Shown: positions 9,951 through 17,747 of the stretch, piece after piece
How positions within the stretch are numbered: position 1 is the stretch's first letter
How the letters are laid out: every line of letters begins with the position of its first letter
From: Sporosarcina aquimarina
GTDB taxonomy: Bacteria; Bacillota; Bacilli; Bacillales_A; Planococcaceae
NCBI RefSeq assembly: GCF_019748715.1
Contig: NZ_JACLBZ010000012.1
Location: 124,001-188,000, forward strand
Reading direction: 5' to 3'
Length of the DNA stretch: 64,000 bases
Notes under the pieces: model-generated
Databases searched by the model: none
Told to the model about the DNA's origin: nothing
The model's input: only the letters and a program-made list of their open reading frames with translations
Position numbers and translations under genes: made by a program

Positions 9951-10313
9951 TTAGCTCAACGCTTTGTCGATCGCTTCAATAACACGGTCTGCCTGGAAAG
10001 GCTTAACGATGAAATCTTTTGCTCCCGCTTGGATTGCATCAATTACCATTGCTTGCTGACCCATAGCAGAACACATAATGATTGTTGCAGAAGGATCCGT
10101 ACCTTTAATCGCTTTAAGCGCCGCAATACCGTCCATTTCTGGCATCGTAATATCCATTGTCACGAGATCCGGTTTTAATTCGTTGTACTTCTCCACGGCT
10201 TGTGCACCATCTGCCGCTTCACCTACTACTTCATAATCGTTTTTCGTCAAAATATCTTTAATCATCATGCGCATAAATGCCGCATCGTCTACTACTAAAA
10301 TTCGTTTTCCCAT
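9951..10313 (-). CDS. cheY: Chemotaxis response regulator CheY
   Basis: This is a single receiver domain of 120 aa that carries the chemotaxis signal to the flagellar motor. The acidic pair is at D9/D10, the phosphoacceptor is D54 (LVTMDITMP) and the conserved lysine is K104 (FIVKPF). In Bacillus, CheY-P binds FliM and is dephosphorylated by FliY, which is encoded immediately upstream in transcription order (22 nt gap). Confidence 0.97.
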   Translation of the reverse strand: MGKRILVVDDAAFMRMMIKDILTKNDYEVVGEAADGAQAVEKYNELKPDLVTMDITMPEMDGIAALKAIKGTDPSATIIMCSAMGQQAMVIDAIQAGAKDFIVKPFQADRVIEAIDKALS

Positions 10314-10335
10314 TCCTATTCCCTCCAGATATCTA

Positions 10336-11517
10336 CTATCGTAAGTTATTCAAGCGGTCCATTTGGCTCAGTATATCCGTAATGCGGACTCCGAAGTTTT
10401 CATCGATGACCACTACTTCGCCTTTTGCAATAAAGCGATTATTGACTAAGATGTCTACTGGTTCCCCAGCCAATTTATCCAGTTCGATAATTGAACCGCT
10501 GGACATTTCCAATATTTCTTGTACAGAACGCTTTGTTCTGCCCAATTCCACAGTTACTTGAAGTGGTATATCAAGCAACATATTTAAATTATTTGCTTCA
10601 TCTTTACTTAAGCCAGGTGCTTGGAAGCTTGCAAATTCTGCCTGCTGCACTTGTACTTGCGGCTGTGTCGGTCTTGGTGCTTGTTGAACCTGTTGCTGCG
10701 GTGGTGCTTGATACATTGGTTCAGGCTGCGGTGCAGGTTGCTGAACCTCTTGTTGCGCTGGCGTTTCTTGATCTACAGGCTGTGTTGGGGCCGGCGGTTC
10801 TTCCGTAACCGTCGCAGCCTCCTCTTCTCCCATTAGAGATGAGACAAGTTTCTTCCCAAATTCCAGCGGGAATAATTGCATAATATCCGAGTCGATCAAT
10901 TTGCCCACCTTCAAATTAAATGACACACGGATCAGCAAATTATGCGGTGGAATATGTTCTGTTCCTTGATCTAGCTGAATGTTCATCAAATCAATGGTAG
11001 GCGGTGAGATATCCACCTTTTTATTAAATATGGTCGACATGGATGTAGCAGAAGAACCCATCATTTGATTCATGGCTTCCTGTACAGCACTTAAATGGAT
11101 ATCGCTCAACTCTTCATTCGGGGAAGTACCGTCCCCGCCGAGCATCAAATCAGCTATAATTGCTGCGTCGCTTTGCTTAATAACAAGTAAATTGACACCA
11201 CTCAAACCTTCGGTGTATTCGACTTTTATGGCGACATACGGGTGGACAAACTCTTTGTCCAACTCATCGCGATTAATCAATGAAATCTTCGGTGTTGTAA
11301 TGTCTACTTTCTGTCCGAGTAACGCGGACAAAGCAGTCGCTGAACTACCGAATGAAATGTTCCCGACTTCTCCAAGGGCGTCTTGCTCCATATCTGTTAA
11401 GTAATCGCCGATTTGGATGTCTGCTGATTCCGATGCCGGTTCTTCAGCTGGCTCCAGCGTTTCACCGCGCAATAACGCTTCAATTTCTTCCTGTGAAAGA
11501 ATGTTATCACTCATCAT
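10336..11517 (-). CDS. fliY: Flagellar motor switch phosphatase FliY
   Basis: FliY is the Gram-positive C-ring protein that combines CheY-P phosphatase (CheC-like) activity with a FliN-type C-terminus. The N-terminal CheY-binding peptide (DNILSQEEIEALL) is followed by two CheC-like repeats with the D/E-x3-N signatures (DALGEVGNISFGSSATALS; SAVQEAMNQMMGSSATSMS). Residues about 235-305 form a Pro/Gln/Glu-rich linker. The C-terminal SpoA/FliN domain includes VTVELGRTKRSVQEIL. Several ATGs are clustered at the start: the one at 11517 has GGAGG 8 nt upstream, while 11514 is equally plausible. It overlaps the fliM stop. Confidence 0.95.
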   Translation of the reverse strand: MMSDNILSQEEIEALLRGETLEPAEEPASESADIQIGDYLTDMEQDALGEVGNISFGSSATALSALLGQKVDITTPKISLINRDELDKEFVHPYVAIKVEYTEGLSGVNLLVIKQSDAAIIADLMLGGDGTSPNEELSDIHLSAVQEAMNQMMGSSATSMSTIFNKKVDISPPTIDLMNIQLDQGTEHIPPHNLLIRVSFNLKVGKLIDSDIMQLFPLEFGKKLVSSLMGEEEAATVTEEPPAPTQPVDQETPAQQEVQQPAPQPEPMYQAPPQQQVQQAPRPTQPQVQVQQAEFASFQAPGLSKDEANNLNMLLDIPLQVTVELGRTKRSVQEILEMSSGSIIELDKLAGEPVDILVNNRFIAKGEVVVIDENFGVRITDILSQMDRLNNLR

Positions 11518-12508
11518 CCTCATCCCCTCCCGTCTTCAAAGTATCCAGTATTTGAACAGCCATCCGGTTTCTCAATTTCCCTGGCTGTGCGGTAAATTTC
11601 GGTGTTTCTCCTACCCGAATGACGAGCGGATCTTCAATTTTTGTATCCAATGAAATGACATCTCCCATTTGCAGGTAAAGAAAATCTTCTATAGAAATTT
11701 CTCCTTTTCCTAAATCAGCAACTACCGGTAATGTCGCTTTTTTAATGCGCCTCTCCAGAAGTATACTCTGTTCTGGAGTTGGCTCTTTTTTATTCGTCTG
11801 CATCCAATAACTGACAGATAAGTTCGGAATGATAGGTTCAAGTGCAATATGCGGAATACACATATTAATCATACCGCTCGATTCGCCTATGACGATATTA
11901 AAAGAAATAACGACGACCGTTTCATTTGGAGAAATCATTTGCAAAAACTGCGGATTGACTTCCATCTCCGCAAGATATGGATCAATTTCAATCAGTCCCG
12001 ACCAAGCCTCTCGCAAACTATCAAATGAGCGTTCAAATAAGTTCGTTAAAATCTTTGTTTCAATCTCTGTCATATTATCTACTTTTCCTGAACTAGAGCC
12101 AAATCCACCCATTAACCGTTCAAGCATGGAGTACGCAACATTGGGGTTCACTTCCATCAAGATATTGCCTTCTAGAGGCGAGACATCAAATATATTGATC
12201 AACGTCATATTCGGAATCGAACTGATAAATTCTTCAAATGGAATCTGATCTACCGACGCCACATTGATTTGAATGTATGTGCGCAACTGAGCAGAAAAAT
12301 AAGTCGTCAGCAATCTCGCAAAGTTTTCATGGATCCGTGTCAGACTGCGGATCTGATCTTTTGAAAAACGCAATGCCCGTTTAAAGTCATAGACCCGTAC
12401 TTTTCGGGTTTCTTCTTCTTTTTTCATTTCTTCCGCTGACATTTCACCTGTCGATAAAGCAGACAGCAGCGCATCGATTTCATTTTGGGACAGTACATCT
12501 CCCGACAT
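11507..12508 (-). CDS. fliM: Flagellar motor switch protein FliM
   Basis: FliM is the C-ring subunit that binds CheY-P and FliG. The N-terminal CheY-binding motif VLSQNEIDALLSAL is followed by the CheC-like middle domain (with the conserved FGSSSGK/GGFG region near 135) and the C-terminal SpoA domain (about 250-325, SIEDFLYLQMGDVISLD). It is 333 aa long, the family norm. A strong ribosome site (AGGAGG) lies 7 nt before the ATG. It overlaps fliY, its C-ring partner. Confidence 0.97.
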   Translation of the reverse strand: MSGDVLSQNEIDALLSALSTGEMSAEEMKKEEETRKVRVYDFKRALRFSKDQIRSLTRIHENFARLLTTYFSAQLRTYIQINVASVDQIPFEEFISSIPNMTLINIFDVSPLEGNILMEVNPNVAYSMLERLMGGFGSSSGKVDNMTEIETKILTNLFERSFDSLREAWSGLIEIDPYLAEMEVNPQFLQMISPNETVVVISFNIVIGESSGMINMCIPHIALEPIIPNLSVSYWMQTNKKEPTPEQSILLERRIKKATLPVVADLGKGEISIEDFLYLQMGDVISLDTKIEDPLVIRVGETPKFTAQPGKLRNRMAVQILDTLKTGGDEDDE

Positions 12509-12556
12509 AAGCCCACCTCCTCTTGCGTAAGCACCTCTTACAGATCATATCGCCCG

Positions 12557-12988
12557 TCATTGAATAATGTAAGAGACAATATACACTTTCTCTATTTTAC
12601 CATCTTGCATCAGTTCATTCAGCTGGGCTTTGATGGAGTCCTGGAACTGCTGTTTCCCTGCTTTTCCTTCAAAATCTTTGGCAGTCAATTCGGAAAGCTC
12701 TTGAATGACCAAATTCTTCACTTGGAAATCACGTTTTGTCAATTCTTCTGCCGCTTTTTTACTGTCTGTTTGGATTTTCAAAGATACACGAATGAAGTTG
12801 CGTCCTGATAAATTGGTCGTGATTTCTTCAATGTCGACAGAGGACTCAAGAATTTCATCGATGTTCGGCCCTTTTTCTGCTTCTTCATCGCCTTTATTAA
12901 AATTCAAAATTAGAACAACTGCCACTACGCCAATGAGCGTAATACTTACTAAAATAATTAATGAGATCGTCAATAATTTATTCTTCAT
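12557..12988 (-). CDS. fliL: Flagellar stator-associated protein FliL
   Basis: FliL is a single-pass membrane protein linked to stator function. From the ATG at 12988 the 143 aa protein has a short basic N-terminus, a transmembrane segment at about 5-27 (LLTISLIILVSITLIGVV), and an extracytoplasmic FliL domain containing SLKIQTDSKKAAEEL. I preferred this start because GGGGTGAAGAAG lies directly upstream and 143 aa fits the family. The longer frame up to 13045 would add an unlikely Cys/Arg-rich leader. The start overlaps the end of swrD by 11 nt. Confidence 0.92.
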   Translation of the reverse strand: MKNKLLTISLIILVSITLIGVVAVVLILNFNKGDEEAEKGPNIDEILESSVDIEEITTNLSGRNFIRVSLKIQTDSKKAAEELTKRDFQVKNLVIQELSELTAKDFEGKAGKQQFQDSIKAQLNELMQDGKIEKVYIVSYIIQ

Positions 12989-13199
12989 CTTCTTCACCCC
13001 GGATATGCGGATTCGACAGCAACTGGACCGCTTGATAAAATTCAATGATCCGGCTGTTCACTTCCTCAACCGTATCATGGACAATATACTTTGACCCTGT
13101 CGTCAATGTGATCGTCGTGTCTGGAAACGACTCGACCTTCTCTATGTACAAAGCATTTAATGTGAATGTCGTTCGATTCAATCGCGTTACTTTAATCAT
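12978..13199 (-). CDS. swrD: Small flagellar protein SwrD (FlbD family)
   Basis: This is a 73 aa FlbD-family protein (MIKVTRLNRTTFTLNALYIE). In Bacillus subtilis SwrD increases flagellar motor power and is needed for swarming. It lies between the hook gene and fliL, its standard place. The Shine-Dalgarno AAAGGAGG is about 31 nt from the ATG, with a GC-rich hairpin in between (see the separate regulatory entry), so translation of this gene may depend on RNA folding. Confidence 0.92.
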   Translation of the reverse strand: MIKVTRLNRTTFTLNALYIEKVESFPDTTITLTTGSKYIVHDTVEEVNSRIIEFYQAVQLLSNPHIRGEEDEE

Positions 13200-13240
13200 A
13201 TGTAAGGGGCCAGGCCAAGGCCGGCCCGACCCTCCTTTTT
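13200..13240 (-). promoter_or_regulatory. Hairpin between the Shine-Dalgarno site and the swrD start codon
   Basis: Reading the minus strand, AAAGGAGG (about 13231-13238) is followed by GTC, then the 21-nt GC-rich segment 13207-13227 (reads GGGCCGGCCTTGG then CCTGGCCC), then CTTACAT and the ATG. The segment can fold as a five-pair stem (GGGCC/GGCCC) plus two or three inner pairs with a bulged T. The linear spacing is 31 nt; folding out the hairpin leaves 10 nt. No other ribosome site is visible near the ATG. It is seen directly; its function is inferred. Confidence 0.6.
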
Positions 13241-13255
13241 CATTCTATGCTAGTC

Positions 13256-14074
13256 TTATCGTTTCAAGTTTACGAGTTCTTGCAGGATTTCGTCTGATGT
13301 TGTGATGATACGGGTGTTGGCTTGGAAACCACGTTGTGCGACGATCATTTCTGTGAATTCTTCTGAGAGATCGACGTTGGACATTTCTAGGGAGCCGGAT
13401 TTGATGGCGCCGTGGCCTCCCTCACCCAGAGGTTCACCCAAACTTGGAGCGCCAGAGTTTGTAGTTTGTTGATAATAGTTACCTCCTGTTTTTAGTAATC
13501 CTCCAGGGTTATTGAACTTTGCAAGTGATATTGTTTGATCATCAACCAATTCACCATCAAGAACGTAACTAACAACACCATTTTGTCCAATAGAAAGCGA
13601 AGTTGCATCAATAGGTACTTCAATAAAGCTTCCATCCTCTTGTACTAAAAAGCGTCCTTCTCCATCTACAATTCTAGCACTTTCAGCATCTTCTCCCTCG
13701 CCCTGATCTAAATAAAAAACACCTGCTCTTGTATATAGATACTCATCATCCGTATCACCTTGAACTCTAAAAAAACCATCGCCTTCAATGGCCATATCTA
13801 ATGTGTTTCCAGTAAACTGAGTAGATCCGGGAGTGTGAAGTGTGTCAATTGATGCAATCTGACTTCCTAAACCGACCTGTTTGGGATTTACTCCTCCTCT
13901 ATTACCTGTAGGACCAGTAGCCCCCGCCACAGTCTGCGAATACAAATCCTTAAACACCGTACGCCCCTTCTTAAACCCATAAGTATTCACATTCGCAATA
14001 TTGTTACCAATCACGTCTAATTTCGTTTGAAAGTTTTTCAATCCTGATATTCCTGAGTACATTGAACGAATCAT
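13256..14074 (-). CDS. flgE: Flagellar hook protein FlgE (FlgG-like hook-basal body protein)
   Basis: This is the hook subunit in the position called flgE (formerly flgG) in Bacillus. The N-terminal rod/hook signature (MIRSMYSGISGLKNFQTKLD, then NNIANVNTYGFKK) and the C-terminal helix (SNVDLSEEFTEMIVAQRGFQ) are typical of the family. At 272 aa it is a short hook protein, as in Bacillus. The middle (about residues 50-195) is the exposed, variable part. Its DNA (13501-13860) is about 39% GC by my count, against 47-60% in the adjacent terminal coding blocks, suggesting mosaic origin. The gene is followed by swrD. Confidence 0.93.
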   Translation of the reverse strand: MIRSMYSGISGLKNFQTKLDVIGNNIANVNTYGFKKGRTVFKDLYSQTVAGATGPTGNRGGVNPKQVGLGSQIASIDTLHTPGSTQFTGNTLDMAIEGDGFFRVQGDTDDEYLYTRAGVFYLDQGEGEDAESARIVDGEGRFLVQEDGSFIEVPIDATSLSIGQNGVVSYVLDGELVDDQTISLAKFNNPGGLLKTGGNYYQQTTNSGAPSLGEPLGEGGHGAIKSGSLEMSNVDLSEEFTEMIVAQRGFQANTRIITTSDEILQELVNLKR

Positions 14075-14161
14075 AATGTAGTTTCCCCTCTCGGTTTTGT
14101 GAGTAGCACCGCTTCATTCGGTCGGCGAGTGCGTTGGCATCCTCGTAAGGTCCTGCCATGT

Positions 14162-14539
14162 TTAGCTAAGTAGTATGGTGCCGTCGATATTCGTAAATAG
14201 TTGGTCTTTTGCTTCCATGCGGTCCATCGCGGTGATGACGGTTGAATTTTTCGCACTGACGATAAGTGCAGCTTGATCGGTCAACACGAGCGATTCACGT
14301 ATTCCCTTCCTCTTCGCCTCGTCCACTTTCTCTGAGATGCGTGTCCATTCTGCCTCGGTCATTTGAATGCCTCGTTCTTGCAGACGATCGTTTGCGTGTT
14401 TGCTGATCTTCAGCTTCTCCGGTTGCGTCGCTTGCTGCAAGTGTTCGATGAATGACTGATTCGGCTTGGCTGTCTGTTGGTTTTTCCCTTGGTGTATGAG
14501 TGGCTGTGATGGAATGCGATGGAAATCAATCTTAGTCAT
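14162..14539 (-). CDS. Flagellar operon protein of the TIGR02530 type, function unclear
   Basis: This is a 125 aa protein found between flgD and the hook gene in many Firmicutes operons. The first 45 residues are polar and Gln-rich. The conserved core (about 48-125) starts KISKHANDRLQERGIQMTEAE and continues with SLVLTDQAALIVSAKNSTVI, then DGTILLS at the end. The family is named only as a flagellar operon protein, and a role in hook formation is plausible from position alone. An 87 nt gap, unusually long for this operon, separates it from the hook gene; I see no supported gene there. Confidence 0.85.
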   Translation of the reverse strand: MTKIDFHRIPSQPLIHQGKNQQTAKPNQSFIEHLQQATQPEKLKISKHANDRLQERGIQMTEAEWTRISEKVDEAKRKGIRESLVLTDQAALIVSAKNSTVITAMDRMEAKDQLFTNIDGTILLS

Positions 14540-14556
14540 GACATCGCTCCATTCAA

Positions 14557-15243
14557 TTATTGTTCACTAATAGATGTGAATTGGTTTCCTTCGATTTTAC
14601 TGTCATTATCTAAAATATAGTGCAACGTGCCGTCTTTATTCGTAACAGAAACTACCTTCCCTGTTCGTTCTACGTCGCCATCCATATAACCGACTGTCTT
14701 GCCAATAAGCATACTGGCCTGTACAAGGTTGTTCGGTTGGCTTCCGGAACCTCCGCCTGAACCAGTTGATAATACTTCAGAAATATTACCTGGAGTTAAT
14801 TCTTTTCCATCTTCCAATGTAAACACGATCGAACCATTAACATATTTGATGGATTGAATATTTCCGGTTCCTTCATTGATAATCGGCTTGCCGTCTTCAT
14901 CCTTTTTGTCTGTCACTTCATGCCATTTAACGTCTTTGCCAATAAAGCTGTTATATTGAATCAATTGACTTTGATTTTGCGCTTCCGCAAACTTCTCAAA
15001 TGCTTTTGCCATGTTCATCGTTTGTTCAAGTGACGAAAACTGAGCCATTTGTGCAATGAATTCATTGTCTTTCATCGGATTCGTTGGATCTTGATTCGTT
15101 AACTGTGCAATAAGAATTTTCATGAAGGCATCCTTGCCCATCGTGTCAGGGCCAGTCTTTCGTTCATCTCGCTGCTTATTGATCAGATACATCGAATCTG
15201 TGATCGGTTTATATCCTTCTGATGAATTTATTTCGTTAGGCAA
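14557..15243 (-). CDS. flgD: Flagellar hook assembly scaffold FlgD
   Basis: FlgD caps the growing hook. The conserved N-terminal part (about 35-85) reads MGKDAFMKILIAQLTNQDP and DNEFIAQMAQFSSLEQ, which is diagnostic. A Gly/Ser-rich linker (near 160-170) leads to a C-terminal domain of repeated beta segments (GKTVGYMDGDVERTGKVVSV). It is 228 aa long. It lies 3 nt after fliK, as in Bacillus (ylxG position). Confidence 0.93.
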   Translation of the reverse strand: MPNEINSSEGYKPITDSMYLINKQRDERKTGPDTMGKDAFMKILIAQLTNQDPTNPMKDNEFIAQMAQFSSLEQTMNMAKAFEKFAEAQNQSQLIQYNSFIGKDVKWHEVTDKKDEDGKPIINEGTGNIQSIKYVNGSIVFTLEDGKELTPGNISEVLSTGSGGGSGSQPNNLVQASMLIGKTVGYMDGDVERTGKVVSVTNKDGTLHYILDNDSKIEGNQFTSISEQ

Positions 15244-15246
15244 TTT

Positions 15247-16656
15247 TTATACCTCCAGTTCAATCATGAACTCTTCAAAAGTCCGTTCTTGTTCATCCTG
15301 ATTTTGATCTTGTTCTGTTAGCTGTTCTTTCTGTTGCTCGTTTTGTTTATTGAATGCCTGTTCCCGATCATTCTTAGAAGGTTCTTGTATTGTTTGTGAC
15401 AAATCGATACGCTCTACCTGTAAGTTTTGCTGGTTGAACGCATGTCGCAACTGATGTATTTGACTGTCGAGCATTTCACGTGCCATCGCAGTAGATGCCA
15501 AGATTCTTGCCGTCATTACGCCATTAATTTCAAGCAACTCAATACGCACTTGTCCCAGATGTTCAGGGTAAAGCTTGACCATCAGACGATTTGTTCCACC
15601 TGTCTGTCCGAAATTTGCCCGGTTCAAAATCGCCTGAAACTCGCGCATTAACGCTTCACTTCGGCTTTCCGGTACTTTTTCCGTCTGGGTCATTTGGAAT
15701 GTGGGCCTTCCTTCGGTTTGTGTAATTGCAGATTGAAGGACAGGCGCTTCGTTTGACCTGGTCTGTTGCTCTTGCTGTTTGGTGTCGGCTGTTGGCTGTT
15801 CCATCGCAAATCGGATTATAGACTGAGCAGACGCCGGCAACTGTATAGTTTGTTTACCTTCAGCTGGAACCACCTTTCCCTCTAAGTGACTTGCAAATTG
15901 TGATAGTAAAGGCTGGATCGTTCTGATCAGATCTTCCTGTCTTACGAACAGGTCCATCTTAGGTGCTATCAATTCAATTGCTTTAAAAAATGCAGTGATT
16001 TCTAATGTGGCTTTTTCAGGTAACTGTTGTATCGCTTCAATCAGCTGCACAGGCGGCAAGTTCTGTAATGTCTCCAGTACGAACCAAATATCTCCTGTTG
16101 CTTGCATTTTGATGATTGCGTCGTCGGTCACACCTGAATTCTCTAGTGCCTTCGTCATTACTTCTACTAGTTTATCAGGATTTTCACTAATAAGAGCTGC
16201 CAATTGTTGCAAACTTGGAAACTTCTCTAGGTTCGATAGATCAGCAAAGTCTAAAACTTCCAAATCTATCACTTTGCCTAGCGACGATAGCTTAGATGAA
16301 TCAAATTCGTTCATATCTAGCGTTTCCTTGAGCGTCTCAGCCTCTCTCCCACTATTCATTTGCCCTAATTCTTGCAATAGCTGGGCCACCGTTCGAGATG
16401 TTTGTTCGCCTTGTTTCAATTGTTCAAGAATACCCGCAAGCTCCTCTAACGTTTCCGCTTGCAAAATACCTTCCATCAATTGATTCGTTTCTATATCTTT
16501 CCCGGGTGACTGCTGTGCATCCGACGTTTGAGATGCACCCATTAAACTTTGGAACACACTGCCGAAACCTGCTCCCTTTGCATTTGCAGATGAAGAGACT
16601 TGAGAACTAGCTGGAACACTAGAAGAACTGACTCCCATTAATAGTCCTAAATTCAC
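15247..16656 (-). CDS. fliK: Flagellar hook-length control protein FliK
   Basis: FliK measures hook length and triggers the FlhB export switch. The N-terminal part is Ser/Gln/Leu-rich and low complexity. The conserved C-terminal Flg_hook domain (about 350-430) contains LMVKLYPEHLGQVRIELLEI. The tail is a Gln/Glu-rich stretch. I chose the GTG at 16656 because AAGGAGG lies 8 nt upstream (AAGGAGGTGAGAGAGTG); it gives 469 aa. The frame stays open to 16740, but those residues overlap ylxF and have no ribosome site. Its switch partner FlhB is encoded downstream. Confidence 0.92.
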   Translation of the reverse strand: MNLGLLMGVSSSSVPASSQVSSSANAKGAGFGSVFQSLMGASQTSDAQQSPGKDIETNQLMEGILQAETLEELAGILEQLKQGEQTSRTVAQLLQELGQMNSGREAETLKETLDMNEFDSSKLSSLGKVIDLEVLDFADLSNLEKFPSLQQLAALISENPDKLVEVMTKALENSGVTDDAIIKMQATGDIWFVLETLQNLPPVQLIEAIQQLPEKATLEITAFFKAIELIAPKMDLFVRQEDLIRTIQPLLSQFASHLEGKVVPAEGKQTIQLPASAQSIIRFAMEQPTADTKQQEQQTRSNEAPVLQSAITQTEGRPTFQMTQTEKVPESRSEALMREFQAILNRANFGQTGGTNRLMVKLYPEHLGQVRIELLEINGVMTARILASTAMAREMLDSQIHQLRHAFNQQNLQVERIDLSQTIQEPSKNDREQAFNKQNEQQKEQLTEQDQNQDEQERTFEEFMIELEV

Positions 16657-16684
16657 TCTCTCACCTCCTTCTACTATGATTATA

Positions 16685-17293
16685 CTACTTTGTGAGCATG
16701 GAAGTATATTTTGCAGCTTCTTCCGGTGCCATTTTTTCAAGTATCGCTGCTAAAGTTGCAGGTTTTAAGTTGGATAAAATCTGTACAGCTTCCGCATCGC
16801 CCATTTTCGTAATAACAGGAGCAGCGGATTTTGCCGACATTTGCTCATATGTGGTGACAATTTCTTTAAAATCTCGTTTAGATTCGCTTTGTGCAAGCTT
16901 CAATTTTTCGATTTCTTCGTTCAGTTTCTCTTTTTCTATTTCCAGCGTTTCATTTGAATCCTTCACTTTTGTTAGTTCATCTTGGACTTCAAATAACTGT
17001 GCTTCTTTTTCTTGAATTTCTGCCTGCAATGAAATGACACGTTCTTCTAAAATCAAATCACCTTCGATTTTTTCATCGGGCGCTTTTTCTTCTAAAAAAG
17101 GGATCTTAGATGTCCATTCTTTTGCCTGATCGAATACATTGATATCAGCAACTTTGGCGATGATTAATACGACAGCTGTTGTGAACATAAGGGGGATAAT
17201 AATCCACGCCAATAAAATCTGAAAAAAACCGGCAGACTTTTTCTCTTTTGATTCTACTGATTTCGTTTCTTTTGTCTTTTTAGCTTTAGCCAC
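16685..17293 (-). CDS. ylxF: YlxF, MgtE-N-domain membrane protein of the flagellar operon
   Basis: This 202 aa protein has a Lys/Glu-rich N-terminus, one transmembrane helix (about 22-47: FFQILLAWIIIPLMFTTAVV) and a long coiled coil (about 80-145, Glu/Lys/Leu heptads). Its C-terminal domain resembles the MgtE N-domain/FliG-N fold (AVQILSNLKPATLAAILEKM). This architecture is the Bacillus YlxF family, sometimes compared with MotE. A structural or export-related role is likely from position between fliJ and fliK, but the precise function is not settled. Confidence 0.88.
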   Translation of the reverse strand: MAKAKKTKETKSVESKEKKSAGFFQILLAWIIIPLMFTTAVVLIIAKVADINVFDQAKEWTSKIPFLEEKAPDEKIEGDLILEERVISLQAEIQEKEAQLFEVQDELTKVKDSNETLEIEKEKLNEEIEKLKLAQSESKRDFKEIVTTYEQMSAKSAAPVITKMGDAEAVQILSNLKPATLAAILEKMAPEEAAKYTSMLTK

Positions 17294-17297
17294 TTTA

Positions 17298-17747
17298 TCA
17301 CCTGTCTTCTTTCGAGCGAAATTTCATCGTAGACAGTTCGTCGATCCGATTTGCCTCCACATGGTCCATTTCTGCATCATATTGTTGTTTGCCTTTTTCT
17401 TTCATTTTTTCAAATTTCTTTACTTCTATATTCTTTTCTAATAACTGCGACTCGTACCAGTTCATTTTTGAACGTGATTTCACCACTTCCTGTTGGATAT
17501 AATCAATTTTCATATCCAATGTGTTAATAAAACGTGAATAGTGGTGCAAATCATCGATAGAAAAACCTGTGCTCATCCGCTGTTGCTGTTCTTCAAGCGT
17601 GTCTTCTTTCTTCTTCAGCTGATCATACAGCTCCCTCGCCACTTCCTCAAATTGCTGAATGGCCTCTTTATAAGCCATTTCTGTTTCATCCCGCTCTTGC
17701 TCGCGCAATGTCAGCACTTTTTCAAAACGATAGTGGTAAGAAGTCAT
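17298..17747 (-). CDS. fliJ: Flagellar export chaperone FliJ
   Basis: This is a small, highly charged, all-helical coiled-coil protein of 149 aa (for example KVLTLREQERDETEMAYKEA). FliJ forms the central stalk of the FliH-FliI ATPase complex and escorts export chaperones. Identification rests on size, coiled-coil character, the FliJ-like N-terminus (YRFEKVLTLRE) and position directly after fliI, which it overlaps by 4 nt (ATGA). Confidence 0.92.
   Translation of the reverse strand: MTSYHYRFEKVLTLREQERDETEMAYKEAIQQFEEVARELYDQLKKKEDTLEEQQQRMSTGFSIDDLHHYSRFINTLDMKIDYIQQEVVKSRSKMNWYESQLLEKNIEVKKFEKMKEKGKQQYDAEMDHVEANRIDELSTMKFRSKEDR

Noticed and set aside
10491..10836. Two plus-strand open frames opposite the fliY Pro/Gln-rich linker
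   Set aside because: They are low-complexity antisense shadows (Leu/Val- and Leu/Arg-rich) of the repetitive linker and have no ribosome site.
14029..14161. A small open frame starting ATGGCAGGACC after the TIGR02530 gene, reading toward the hook gene
   Set aside because: It has no ribosome site, runs into the hook gene out of frame and resembles no known protein.
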